Made by a program: the position numbers and the translations under genes. DNA of 64,000 bases from Gammaproteobacteria bacterium (GTDB taxonomy: Bacteria > Pseudomonadota > Gammaproteobacteria > Burkholderiales > Thiobacillaceae), in assembly GCA_018820765.1 (NCBI GenBank), contig JAHJNN010000001.1:89141-153140 (forward strand), written 5' to 3'. The notes below the pieces were generated by a model. It saw nothing but the letters and a program-made list of their open reading frames with translations, ran no database searches and was not told the origin of the DNA. Position 1 is the stretch's first letter, and each line of letters begins with the position of its first letter. Shown one piece after another: positions 55,763-64,000 of the stretch.

Positions 55763-58657
55763 ATGCTGAACGTCGCCACCGAATCTGTTCCGCCTGCGCC
55801 CATCCCCCCGTTCGAAGCGGCCGACGCGGCCGTGACCGACACGCGCTACGCCGACTACAAGATCATCCGCCGCAACGGCGCGGTGGTCGGCTTTGCGCCC
55901 AACAAGATCGCCATCGCCGTCACCAAGGCCTTCATCGCGGTGCAGGGCGGGCAGGCCGCAGCGTCGGCGCGCATCCGTGAACTGGTCGAGTCGATCACCA
56001 GCCAGGTGACGTCCGCCCTGATGCGGCGCACCCCCAACGGCGGCACCTTCCACATCGAGGACATCCAGGACCAGGTCGAACTGGCGCTGATGCGTTCGGG
56101 CGAGCATGAAGTCGCGCGTTCCTACGTGCTGTACCGCGAAAAGCGCACCCAGGAACGCGCCGCGCAAAAAGCCGCCGGCGTCCCCGAAGCCACCCTGCAC
56201 GTGATCGAGGACGGCCAGAAAAAACCGCTCGACACCGCGCGCCTGACGGGCCTGCTGGCCGACGCCTGCACCGGGCTGGGCGACAACGTCAAGGCCGAGC
56301 CCATCATGCACACCGTGCTGCGCGACCTCTATGACGGCGTGCCGATGGCCGAAGTCGAGAAGGCGCTGGTGCTGGCCGCGCGTTCGATGATCGAGCAGGA
56401 CCCGGGCTATTCCTTCGTCTCCGCGCGCCTGCTGCTCAATTCCATCCGCCACGAAGTGCTGGGCGAGGCGGTGATGCAGGCGCAGATGGGCGCGCGCTAC
56501 GCCGAGTATTTCCCGCAATTCATCAAGAAGGGCATCGCCGCCGAACTGCTGGACGAGAAGCTCGCCCAGTTCGATTTGGCGCGGCTGGCCAAGGAACTCG
56601 ACGCCGGCCGCGACTACCAGTTCGGCTACCTCGGCCTGCAGACCCTGTACGACCGCTATTTCCTGCACATTGAAGAAAGCCGCATCGAACTGCCGCAGGC
56701 CTTCTTCATGCGCGTGGCGATGGGCCTCGCCATCAACGAAGTCGACCGCGAAGCGCGCGCCATCGAGTTCTACCAGGTGCTGTCCTCCTTCGACTTCATG
56801 AGCTCGACGCCGACGCTGTTCAACGCCGGCACGCGCCACTCGCAGCTGTCGTCGTGCTATCTGACCACCGTCACCGACGACCTCGACGGCATCTACCAGG
56901 CCATCAAGGAAAACGCCATGCTGCAGAAGTACGCCGGCGGCCTGGGCAACGACTGGACCCCGGTGCGCGCCATGGGCGCCCGCATCAAGGGCACCAACGG
57001 CAAGTCGCAGGGCGTGGTGCCCTTCCTGAAAGTCGTCAACGACACCGCCGTCGCAGTCAACCAGGGCGGCAAGCGCAAGGGCGCGGTGTGCGCCTACCTC
57101 GAAACCTGGCACCTCGACATCGAGGAATTCCTCGACCTGCGCAAGAACACCGGCGACGACCGCCGCCGCACCCACGACATGAACACCGCGAACTGGATTC
57201 CGGACCTGTTCATGCAGCGCGTGATGGAAGGCGGCGACTGGACGCTGTTCTCGCCCAACGACGTGCCCGACCTGCACGATTTGTATGGCCGCAAGTTCGC
57301 CGAGGCCTACACCGAATACGAGCGCAAGGCCGACCGCGGCGAGATCAAGGTGTTCCGCCGCATTCCCGCCCAGCAGATGTGGCGCAAGATGCTGTCGATG
57401 CTGTTCGAAACCGGCCACCCCTGGATCACCTTCAAGGACCCGTGCAACATCCGCAGCCCGCAGCAGCACGTCGGCGTCGTCCACAGCTCCAACCTGTGCA
57501 CCGAGATCACGCTCAACACCGGCGACAGCGAAATCGCCGTGTGCAACCTCGGCTCGGTCAACCTGGTGAACCATTTAAAAGACGGCGCGCTGGATCTGGA
57601 GAAGCTGAAGACCACCATCCACACCGCCATGCGCATGCTCGACAACGTGGTGGACGTCAACTACTACGCCGTCGGCAAGGCGCGCAATTCCAACCTCAAG
57701 CACCGTCCGGTGGGCCTCGGCATCATGGGTTTCCAGGACGCGCTGCAGGAGCTGCGCGTGGCCTACGCGTCGAACGAGGCGGTGGAGTTCGCCGACCGCT
57801 CGATGGAAGCCGTGTCCTACTTCGCCTTCTGGGCGTCGACCGAACTGGCGCAGGAGCGCGGCCGCTATTCCAGCTACGAAGGCAGCCTGTGGAGCCGCGG
57901 CATCCTGCCGCAGGATTCGCTGAAGCTCTTGGCCGAAGAGCGCGGCGGCTACCTGGAAGTCGACATGAGCAGCACGCTCGACTGGGACGCCTTGCGTGAA
58001 AGAATCGGCCAGTACGGCATGCGCAACTCCAACTGCTTGGCGATCGCGCCGACCGCGACCATCGCCAACATCGTCGGCGTCTCCGCGTCGATCGAGCCGA
58101 CGTACCAGAACATCTACGTCAAATCCAACCTGTCGGGCGAATTCACCGTCGCCAACAAGTACCTGGTCAACGACCTGAAAAAGCTCGGCCTGTGGGACGA
58201 AGTCATGGTCGCCGACATCAAGTACTTCGATGGTTCGCTCGCCAAAATCGACCGCATCCCCGCCGACATCCGCACGCTGTATGCCACCGCGTTCGAGATG
58301 GAAACCAGCTGGCTGGTGGAATGCGCCAGCCGCCGCCAGAAGTGGATCGACCAGGCGCAGAGCCTCAACATCTACATGGCCGGCGCCTCCGGCAAGAAGC
58401 TCGACGAGACCTACAAGCTGGCGTGGATTCGCGGCCTGAAGACGACGTATTACCTGCGCACGCTGGGCGCGACGAGCGCGGAGAAATCCACCGGCAAGGG
58501 CGGCGAGCTCAATGCCGTGTCGTCGAGCGGCGGCGCGGGGGCCATGGGCAGCAGCGCGTCTGCGCCGATGCATCTGCCGGAGCCGGAAATTGTCGGCAAG
58601 GCCTGCACCATGCGGCCGGGGGATGTGGGGTTCGAGGAATGCGAGGCGTGTCAGTAA
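55763..58657 (+). CDS. nrdA: Ribonucleoside-diphosphate reductase class Ia, alpha subunit
   Basis: A 964-residue enzyme making deoxynucleotides. An N-terminal ATP-cone (YKIIRRNGAVVGFAPNKIAI) senses dATP/ATP. Active-site cysteines lie in LSSCYLTTV, SSNLCTEITL and AVCNLGSVNL, and the C-terminal redox pair is in CEACQ. I start at MLNVATES with AAGGAG 9 bases upstream; a longer frame from 55700 lacks a ribosome site. nrdB follows after an unusual 696-base gap. Confidence 0.97.
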   Translation: MLNVATESVPPAPIPPFEAADAAVTDTRYADYKIIRRNGAVVGFAPNKIAIAVTKAFIAVQGGQAAASARIRELVESITSQVTSALMRRTPNGGTFHIEDIQDQVELALMRSGEHEVARSYVLYREKRTQERAAQKAAGVPEATLHVIEDGQKKPLDTARLTGLLADACTGLGDNVKAEPIMHTVLRDLYDGVPMAEVEKALVLAARSMIEQDPGYSFVSARLLLNSIRHEVLGEAVMQAQMGARYAEYFPQFIKKGIAAELLDEKLAQFDLARLAKELDAGRDYQFGYLGLQTLYDRYFLHIEESRIELPQAFFMRVAMGLAINEVDREARAIEFYQVLSSFDFMSSTPTLFNAGTRHSQLSSCYLTTVTDDLDGIYQAIKENAMLQKYAGGLGNDWTPVRAMGARIKGTNGKSQGVVPFLKVVNDTAVAVNQGGKRKGAVCAYLETWHLDIEEFLDLRKNTGDDRRRTHDMNTANWIPDLFMQRVMEGGDWTLFSPNDVPDLHDLYGRKFAEAYTEYERKADRGEIKVFRRIPAQQMWRKMLSMLFETGHPWITFKDPCNIRSPQQHVGVVHSSNLCTEITLNTGDSEIAVCNLGSVNLVNHLKDGALDLEKLKTTIHTAMRMLDNVVDVNYYAVGKARNSNLKHRPVGLGIMGFQDALQELRVAYASNEAVEFADRSMEAVSYFAFWASTELAQERGRYSSYEGSLWSRGILPQDSLKLLAEERGGYLEVDMSSTLDWDALRERIGQYGMRNSNCLAIAPTATIANIVGVSASIEPTYQNIYVKSNLSGEFTVANKYLVNDLKKLGLWDEVMVADIKYFDGSLAKIDRIPADIRTLYATAFEMETSWLVECASRRQKWIDQAQSLNIYMAGASGKKLDETYKLAWIRGLKTTYYLRTLGATSAEKSTGKGGELNAVSSSGGAGAMGSSASAPMHLPEPEIVGKACTMRPGDVGFEECEACQ

Positions 58658-58743
58658 GGGGGTATGCCGTCATTCCGGCGGACGCCGGAATCCAGCGAAT
58701 TGATACTGGACCCCGGCGTGCGCCGGGGTGACGACCGGGTTGT

Positions 58744-58805
58744 AGGATAACCAGCGACTTGCCCGCTTGCGGGCTTAGTCGAATGGTTAGGGGCTTTATC
58801 AGGAG
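58744..58805 (+). repeat. Dispersed ~60-bp hairpin repeat, copy B
   Basis: GGATAACCAGCGACTTGCCC, then GCTTGCGGGCTTAGTC and GAATGGTTAGGGGC, ending TTTATCAG. Same orientation as copies A (84-145) and C (59173-59234). Confidence 0.85.
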
Positions 58806-59172
58806 GAGAAGCAGCAAAGAAGAGGCAAGCCTGGTCAATGAAGATTTCGCAATGAGCGAGGGTTCGTTGGCCGGGGGTAGCCCGGCGGCTAGTCACTTTC
58901 TCTTGGACGGCCAAGAGAAAGTAACCAAAGAGAAAGCCGCCCTGCTGCGCCACCCCTTCGGGGCGGGCCTCGACTGAACCGAGCCATCGGGGCGGCTGCG
59001 CAACTCGCCCTGGCAGGGCACACAAAACGTGCCCTGCTGCGGAGCTCGAACAGTGCTCGCCTTCATCCCCGCCGACTCGATCCAGTCGAGTTGGCGCAGA
59101 AGGGAACTCAAACCCCCTCTCCCGCAAGCGGGAGAGGGCTGGGGAGAGGGAGGGGTAGAAGTAGACACGTGG

Positions 59173-59234
59173 GGATAACCAGAGACTTGCCCGCTTGCGG
59201 GCTTAGTCGAATGGTTAGGGGCTTCATCAGAGGG
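59173..59234 (+). repeat. Dispersed ~60-bp hairpin repeat, copy C
   Basis: GGATAACCAGAGACTTGCCC with the same GCCCGC/GCGGGC stem and GAATGGTTAG tail, ending TTCATCAG, 119 bases before nrdB. Confidence 0.85.
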
Positions 59235-59353
59235 TGAAAGCCCTCCGCTAACCCCAGCAATGAAACATACAAGGTGGGCCTCAACCCCCACCGCCAGCTT
59301 AAAAGCAGTGTGGGCCCAGCCCACTTTGGGACAACCAAAGGAGATAAGTAACG

Positions 59354-60493
59354 ATGCTGAATTTTGAAGAAGACTTCACCCCCGCCGCCAAGCCCATGGA
59401 CGTACCGGCCTTCCTGCGCAAGGAATCCGCCGCCCCGGTGGGCGCCGACGTGGTCGATGCCCCCGCGCCGCAGGCCCGCCGCGTGCAGGCCGCCGACAAG
59501 CGCGTGATCAACGGCGCGACGGATGTGAACCAGCTCGTCCCCTTCAAATACAAATGGGCGTGGGAAAAATACCTCGCCGGCTGCGCCAACCACTGGATGC
59601 CGCAGGAAGTGAACATGTCGCGCGACATCGCGCAGTGGAAAGATCCCACCGCGCTGACCGAAGACGAGCGCCGTCTGGTCAAGCGCAACCTCGGCTTCTT
59701 CGTCACCGCCGATTCGCTCGCCGCCAACAACATCGTGCTCGGCACCTATCGCCACATCACCGCGCCCGAGTGCCGCCAGTACCTGCTGCGCCAGGCCTTC
59801 GAAGAGGCCATCCACACCCACGCCTACCAGTACATCGTCGAAAGCCTGGGCCTCGACGAAGGCGAGATCTTCAACGCCTATCACGAAGTCGCCAGCATCC
59901 GTGACAAGGATGACTTCCTCATCCCCTTCATCGACACGCTCACCAACCCCGAATTCAAGACCGGCACCCCCGAGGCCGACCAGGCCCTGCTGAAGTCGCT
60001 GATCGTCTTCGCCTGCATCATGGAAGGCATCTTCTTCTACGTCGGCTTCGTGCAGATCCTCGCCCTGGGCCGCCAGAACAAGATGACCGGCGCCGCCGAG
60101 CAGTACCAGTACATCCTGCGCGACGAGTCCATGCACTGCAACTTCGGCATCGACCTCATCAACACCATCAAGCTGGAAAACCCCCACCTGTGGACCAGCG
60201 AGTTCAAGGCCGAAATCCGCGGCCTGATCCAGAAGGGCGTCGAGCTCGAATACCGCTACGCCGAAGACACCATGCCGCGCGGCGTGCTGGGTCTGAACGC
60301 CAGCCAGTTCAAGGAATACCTGCGCTTCATCGCCAACCGCCGCTGCCAGCAGATCGGCCTCGACGAAATGTTCCCCGGCGTCACCAACCCCTTCCCCTGG
60401 ATGGCCGAAATGATCGACCTGAAGAAGGAGAAGAACTTCTTCGAGACGCGCGTCACGGAGTATCAGACGGGCGGGGCGTTGAGCTGGGATTAG
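59354..60493 (+). CDS. nrdB: Ribonucleoside-diphosphate reductase class Ia, beta subunit
   Basis: A 379-residue protein housing the di-iron tyrosyl radical. [18 protein letters not shown] gives the Glu-x2-His ligands and the radical Tyr three residues after the second His; later ligands are in [13 protein letters not shown] (Glu) and [13 protein letters not shown] (Glu, His). The C-terminal tail binds NrdA. GGAG lies 10 bases before the ATG. Confidence 0.97.
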   Translation: MLNFEEDFTPAAKPMDVPAFLRKESAAPVGADVVDAPAPQARRVQAADKRVINGATDVNQLVPFKYKWAWEKYLAGCANHWMPQEVNMSRDIAQWKDPTALTEDERRLVKRNLGFFVTADSLAANNIVLGTYRHITAPECRQYLLRQAFEEAIHTHAYQYIVESLGLDEGEIFNAYHEVASIRDKDDFLIPFIDTLTNPEFKTGTPEADQALLKSLIVFACIMEGIFFYVGFVQILALGRQNKMTGAAEQYQYILRDESMHCNFGIDLINTIKLENPHLWTSEFKAEIRGLIQKGVELEYRYAEDTMPRGVLGLNASQFKEYLRFIANRRCQQIGLDEMFPGVTNPFPWMAEMIDLKKEKNFFETRVTEYQTGGALSWD

Positions 60494-60498
60494 TAATT

Positions 60499-61083
60499 TT
60501 GAATACTAAAGAATCACGAGACGGCGTTCCCGATCAAGTGCCGCCACGATGCCTAAAAGTTGAGGATGGTGTTCCCTCAGCGCAGCTGTTGGATGGGCGC
60601 GCTGTTGCGAATTATGTGCTGGACTATGCCGACAATAAAGGGCGACAGATCAGCAATCTCGCACTTCAGAAGATTCTCTATTTTTGTCATGTCTGGACTT
60701 TAATCGAACTTAACCGACCACTAATTCGGCAAGAGTTTGAAGCATGGGAATTCGGTCCAGTACTCCAATACGTATATCGCGAATTTAAGCAGGCAGAAGA
60801 TCGAGCAATCGTTACACGTGCTAAGCGACTGGACCCCTCAACAGGAGTATTTGTTGAGGCTGAATGCGTGCTTCCAGATGATATCAAGGGCCTTTTGGAT
60901 AGGGTTCTAGAGCTTTATACACAACTGAGCGCAAGCCAACTTGTAAAACTCAGTCATGTGGAGAATGGGCCGTGGCATTCGGTCTGGAATCATGAAGGCA
61001 ACATCAATCCAGGTATGCGCATCTCGAACGAACAAATAGTTCAATTTTATTTGAATGGATTTACCCACCTTGGGTGTCATTAG
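60499..61083 (+). CDS. Panacea-domain (SocA-like, DUF4065) protein
   Basis: A 194-residue protein. VANYVLDYADNKGRQISNLA then LQKILYFCHVWTLIE and FEAWEFGPVLQYVYREFK are the Panacea/DUF4065 landmarks. Panacea proteins are known as antitoxins whose partner toxins vary widely. The apparent start is TTG at 60499, 5 bases after nrdB; a GTG near 60568 is possible. GC content is lower than nrdB, which suggests acquisition. Confidence 0.75.
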   Translation: MNTKESRDGVPDQVPPRCLKVEDGVPSAQLLDGRAVANYVLDYADNKGRQISNLALQKILYFCHVWTLIELNRPLIRQEFEAWEFGPVLQYVYREFKQAEDRAIVTRAKRLDPSTGVFVEAECVLPDDIKGLLDRVLELYTQLSASQLVKLSHVENGPWHSVWNHEGNINPGMRISNEQIVQFYLNGFTHLGCH

Positions 61084-61095
61084 GAGCAGAAACGC

Positions 61096-61818
61096 GTGAT
61101 GAAAAAGATCAAACTGCCATCTATTCAACATGTCGCGCGACAATGGGCACCGACACCTGAGAAAGTCGCAAAAAATTTAGAAAACCTTGCACTAAGCGCA
61201 CCGCCATTTTCCTACGAGCCGATGTATCAATTCGTTCGTGGGATGCTGGTTATGGGGGACCCGGTTGAGCAAGTATGCAAAGTCGTGGAAGAGAGTCGTC
61301 TACACCCTACAGCACGCAGGAATTTTGTTGAGTTGCTTCCAATGGTCGCCCAGTATTTTTCCGGAGTTAAGCCGGACTATGCGCTTGAAGTCGCACCACG
61401 CTATTATCCTGTCGGCAAGGAGTTGCTTGTTCCGTTCAAGCCACCGCTTATATACGGCCGGAAAGGCGACACAGTGTTGCCGTGGTTCGTGTTCTGGCGA
61501 TCGAATCCCTTAGTGGGTGAGAACTTGGCTCTGTTTGTGACGTTGGTCTCGGAAATGATGGAACAAGATCCAGATTTGGAAAATTCAAATTTCTGTATCT
61601 TGGATTTCAGTGCTCCCGACGCAAAAACGCCACGCCAATTGACAGTAATTGAGGGCAATCAGATAGAGCGTGTTCCCGAGAAACGCAAGGGCGAAATGCT
61701 AGATATCCTGGTTGCTGGTTATCAAATCGCTCAAACGAATTTATTAAAGCGAACTTCCAAGCAGGAGAAGCTAGAAGTTATTTTGTTGGATGAAAATCTA
61801 GGCGGTCAACTTTTTTAG
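61096..61818 (+). CDS. Unrecognised partner of the Panacea gene
   Basis: A 240-residue protein starting (GTG)MKKIKLPSIQHVARQW. It has no signal or membrane segment and no motif I recognise; features include FYEPMY-like FSYEPMYQFVRGML, PRYYPVGKELLVPFKPP and a charged C terminus. GGAG lies 9 bases before the GTG. It follows the Panacea gene by 12 bases on the same strand, where a toxin would be expected. Function is open. Confidence 0.6.
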   Translation: MMKKIKLPSIQHVARQWAPTPEKVAKNLENLALSAPPFSYEPMYQFVRGMLVMGDPVEQVCKVVEESRLHPTARRNFVELLPMVAQYFSGVKPDYALEVAPRYYPVGKELLVPFKPPLIYGRKGDTVLPWFVFWRSNPLVGENLALFVTLVSEMMEQDPDLENSNFCILDFSAPDAKTPRQLTVIEGNQIERVPEKRKGEMLDILVAGYQIAQTNLLKRTSKQEKLEVILLDENLGGQLF

Positions 61819-61859
61819 CGCGAACTAAAGGGACAGCTTGAACTGGCACTATTGATCGA

Positions 61860-62633
61860 TCATAGAAACCCAAGTTGACCTTGATTGGACTTGCTGACAG
61901 GTGCATAAGCCTTAGACGCTTCCTCAAATAGAGTCGTGAGTTTTGCTTTACCTGTTGCTCGACTCTTAGTTAGGCGCTGTCCGCCTAGTTGAAGCAAGCG
62001 GTCATTTCCAGGCGCCTGATTGATCATGTTTTCATACAAGGCGACAAATAGTGGTCGACCAATCTTTAGTGTGGCCATACCAGCATTCAAGGTGCCACCA
62101 GTCTCACCAGCCTCAATTACGATCATTGCCTTACTTAGCGCGATGATGAGTTGATTCCGCTCCATTGCGCGAAAACTTTTCCACGCAGAGTCGGGTTCAA
62201 ACTGGCTAACTATTAAAACTCTTTCCCAATCCCATACATCGTTAAATGCTCTTTTAACGCGGAAGTGATTGATCCCCTCAGGAAGAACCAAGATCGTTGT
62301 ACCGCCACTCACCAGAGCGGCTTTATGAGCTTCAAAGTCAACGCCTGCTGCGTTACCTGAAATAACATTAAAACCTGCTTCGCTAACTTGAAACGCGCAA
62401 TCTTGGGCAGTCTCGAGCCCTTTTTGGCTAGATTTACGAGAGCCGCAAAACCCGACCCCGGTACGATTCAGTAAATCACGATTGCCGAGGCAATATAAAA
62501 CCTCTGGAGCTTTCCCTTTCAGCGCGTCAATCACTGCAGAGGGATACCCTGGTTCATCTCTAGCTAAGGTGAACATCTGAGGTCCTCCACTGATATTGGA
62601 GATGTGGGTTCCGCCTGCCATCACTTGGCCCAT
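61860..62633 (-). CDS. DprA/Smf-like (SLOG-fold) protein
   Basis: A 257-residue protein. VGFCGSRKSSQKGLETAQDC and NVISGNAAGVDFEAHKAAL, then ILVLPEGINHF and VIEAGETGGTLNAG, are the DprA Rossmann-fold signature. It lacks the extra N- and C-terminal domains of transformation DprA and sits 22 bases after a phosphoribosyltransferase gene, so it is more likely part of a nucleotide-linked defence pair than a competence protein. The start is uncertain (62633 or the Met 4 codons later). Confidence 0.75.
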   Translation of the reverse strand: MGQVMAGGTHISNISGGPQMFTLARDEPGYPSAVIDALKGKAPEVLYCLGNRDLLNRTGVGFCGSRKSSQKGLETAQDCAFQVSEAGFNVISGNAAGVDFEAHKAALVSGGTTILVLPEGINHFRVKRAFNDVWDWERVLIVSQFEPDSAWKSFRAMERNQLIIALSKAMIVIEAGETGGTLNAGMATLKIGRPLFVALYENMINQAPGNDRLLQLGGQRLTKSRATGKAKLTTLFEEASKAYAPVSKSNQGQLGFL

Positions 62634-62655
62634 TTCCTTCTTAATCCAATATTTC

Positions 62656-63525
62656 TCATTGGTTATCAGTGTCTCGAAGTGTTTTCACGAGACTCAAGCC
62701 ATATACCTCTGAGGCACCAAACTTCTGAAGCACCATTCCAACGAATTGAATAGTTGTTCCAGACTGATATTTATCATCAATCAGGATCACTTTTTTCCCC
62801 GCCAGATCGATGCCATTTACCTTAAGATCTGCCGCTTCCCAGGCAGCCCATTTCTCTTCGAGAGCAACTTCCTTTACAGAGGCTTTGGTATTACCGAATG
62901 AGAAATTCGATGTTATGTCAGGCTTTCCTGTTACGACAGAGACAAGTTTCGCAACCCATGATGGAAGGTCAAATTCTTTGCCCGGCCTTGGTGGGACTGC
63001 CGCGATGAAATCGGCGCCTTTGTAAAAGGGCAGCTCATTGATTGTCTCGGCGCATCGCTTAGCAAGAGACTTAATTGCCTCTTTGTTTTGCTGCTGCTTT
63101 GCTTGATGCTCGAGCTCCCCCAATTCTGTGTGTTGATGAGATTGGTTGTCCACGAAGTTAATGCCGAGCGCAATTGACAACGATAAGCAGTCGCGCAAGA
63201 AAACACGCGACCCTTGAGAGCTTTCCCAGTCCTGGATCTTTGCCAACTCATCATCGTCACCAATACGATGCCAGTAATTCCAGAATTGGATGCTGTGCTT
63301 CAATTGAAACCCAGTCATGGCTTCATATATTGGCAGGATCGTTTCCTTAAACTTCACCGAGAACGATTTCGTGCCATTTTGCTTTGCCGCTTGAATTCCA
63401 GAATGATCTGCAAAGCAACGTCGACGTGGCTCCAATTCTCGAGTTTCTTTCACGCGAGCTAAGGTGATCTCATCCATTGCAGTTGGATTTTGCAACTGCC
63501 CGAGGAGCTTTTCCAGGTTGACCAT
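62656..63525 (-). CDS. Phosphoribosyltransferase-domain protein paired with DprA-like
   Basis: A 289-residue protein. The C-terminal part has KKVILIDDKYQSGTTIQFVG, a PRPP-binding motif of type I phosphoribosyltransferases, preceded by GADFIAAVPPRPGKEFDLPS. The N-terminal ~150 residues are helical and unrecognised. First gene of a two-gene minus-strand unit. Its lower GC content matches the Panacea patch. Confidence 0.75.
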   Translation of the reverse strand: MVNLEKLLGQLQNPTAMDEITLARVKETRELEPRRRCFADHSGIQAAKQNGTKSFSVKFKETILPIYEAMTGFQLKHSIQFWNYWHRIGDDDELAKIQDWESSQGSRVFLRDCLSLSIALGINFVDNQSHQHTELGELEHQAKQQQNKEAIKSLAKRCAETINELPFYKGADFIAAVPPRPGKEFDLPSWVAKLVSVVTGKPDITSNFSFGNTKASVKEVALEEKWAAWEAADLKVNGIDLAGKKVILIDDKYQSGTTIQFVGMVLQKFGASEVYGLSLVKTLRDTDNQ

Positions 63526-63801
63526 TTTGATTTGTTATCTTCCTTCTCTGATTTTCGGATGGGCGTAGATGTCATCCTCAGTACTTCCAAACAGAGTGAA
63601 CTGACTCTTGTCCTCACGGGATGATGAAGCAAATAGTAATCCAAACCAATATCATGTTAGCGTCTTTCATCAACCACGGTCGCTGGCCGTAAGACCGCCC
63701 CGCCACGCATTGGGGTCAGTTCAGCCCCCCATGGATTTAAAGGGGCCAGGCTGAGCTAGCCCGGGTTTTCCGGACACTTTTAAATGGCGACTGGACTACC
63801 C
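63526..63801. other. Non-coding stretch with possible insertion-sequence scar
   Basis: No gene is visible. GGGGTCAGTTCAGCC and CCCGGGTTTTCCGGACA near 63710-63778 resemble ends of insertion sequences, but there is no transposase frame or clear inverted pair. Confidence 0.35.
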
Positions 63802-64000
63802 CTAGGCCACCCGCCCGCTGGCGAACAATGCCGTGATGTTGAGCGGGATGCCCTGCCCAGTTCGCAGGGCGCTGATCTCTGCGAGGTGTTCCTGTTTGAA
63901 TTGGGCAAGCTGGGGTTCGCTCAGTTGCGCAACCAGGCCGCGAAAGCCCGCGTACCAGATCACGCGCCACCAGACCTCGGCATCGTTCATGGGGTAGCCG
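63802..64000 (-). CDS. SAM-dependent methyltransferase, C-terminal part (truncated by window)
   Basis: The frame is open to the window edge and ends at 63802. GYPMNDAEVWWRVIWYAGFR then EHLAEISALRTGQGIPLNIT match the C terminus of class I methyltransferases of the UbiE-like type. The start lies outside the window, so the N-terminal SAM motif cannot be checked. Confidence 0.6.
   Translation of the reverse strand, partial: GYPMNDAEVWWRVIWYAGFRGLVAQLSEPQLAQFKQEHLAEISALRTGQGIPLNITALFASGRVA

Larger units (their letters stand above)
58658..59353. repeat. Mosaic of dispersed repeats between nrdA and nrdB
   Basis: In order: a CGTCATTCCGGCGGACGCC/GGAATCC hairpin element (about 58671-58700) with the related GACCCCGGCG/CGCCGGGGTGAC; hairpin repeat copy B (58744-58805); an inverted repeat TTTCTCTTGG-ACGG-CCAAGAGAAA (about 58909-58922) in a stretch of a widespread pseudo-coding type; a CCCTCTCCCGC-AA-GCGGGAGAGGG element (59115-59138); and copy C (59173-59234). 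No gene is visible. Confidence 0.8.

Noticed and set aside
63459..63644. 61-residue minus-strand frame overlapping the PRTase start
   Set aside because: It lies out of frame over the PRTase 5' end and has no recognisable content.
63700..63780. Insertion-sequence end
   Set aside because: The sequence resembles IS termini but has no matching inverted partner or transposase in the window.

Overview
This 64 kb window is GC-rich chromosomal DNA that looks like a sulfur-oxidising betaproteobacterium of the Thiobacillus type. That placement is an inference. It rests on a six-gene rnf/rsx operon, psd-pssA and leuA downstream of ilvBHC, class Ia nrdAB, three tandem DUF2173 genes, and a long sulfur-trafficking cluster with rhodaneses, DsrE-like proteins, TusA and split YeeE/YedE. 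No 16S or other phylogenetic marker is present.

Layout. 1-6.4 kb: nth and an Rnf electron-transport operon on the minus strand, tightly overlapped except for a 245-bp element with inverted ends between rsxA and rsxB. 6.5-19.9 kb: a complete type I-C CRISPR-Cas locus, all minus strand: WYL regulator, cas3, cas5c, cas8c, cas7c, cas4, cas1, cas2, leader, and an array of 51 repeats and 50 spacers. A toxin-antitoxin pair on the opposite strand splits cas7 from cas4. 20-23 kb: a ParDE-like pair with a palindromic operator, a PDC-sensor protein, a HAD hydrolase and a UPF0149 protein. 23-30 kb: a membrane protein, hrpA (carrying an in-frame intergenic repeat), pgsA-like, a diguanylate cyclase and a peroxiredoxin. 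30.3-32.7 kb: tRNA-Arg and an AT-richer patch with two HEPN-like genes. 32.7-38.7 kb: the sulfur-trafficking cluster with a divergent ribbon-helix-helix gene. 39-42 kb: tRNA-Glu, tRNA-Ala, a glycolate/D-lactate oxidase-type flavoprotein and small housekeeping genes. 42.3-50.1 kb: DUF2173 triplet, ilvBHC, psd, pssA, leuA. 50.3-55.2 kb: LolA-like, SRPBCC, DUF2069, WrbA, a PilZ-like protein and PurU. 55.6-60.5 kb: nrdA and nrdB with NrdR-type control, separated by a mosaic of dispersed repeats. 60.5-63.5 kb: an AT-richer accessory patch with a Panacea-domain gene plus an unrecognised partner, and a PRTase/DprA-like pair. The window ends in a truncated methyltransferase.

How it fits together. The core is ordinary housekeeping: branched-chain amino acid synthesis, phospholipid synthesis, deoxynucleotide synthesis and membrane redox. 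The accessory layer is rich in defence-type modules: I-C CRISPR, two TA pairs, HEPN-like genes, Panacea and DprA/PRTase. Intergenic space is heavily decorated by dispersed hairpin repeats and two MITE-like elements. The strongest candidates for something undescribed are the TA module lodged inside the cas operon, the Panacea gene with its unrecognised partner, the PRTase-DprA pair, and the sulfur cluster containing a cysteine-less tandem rhodanese and several tiny membrane proteins.
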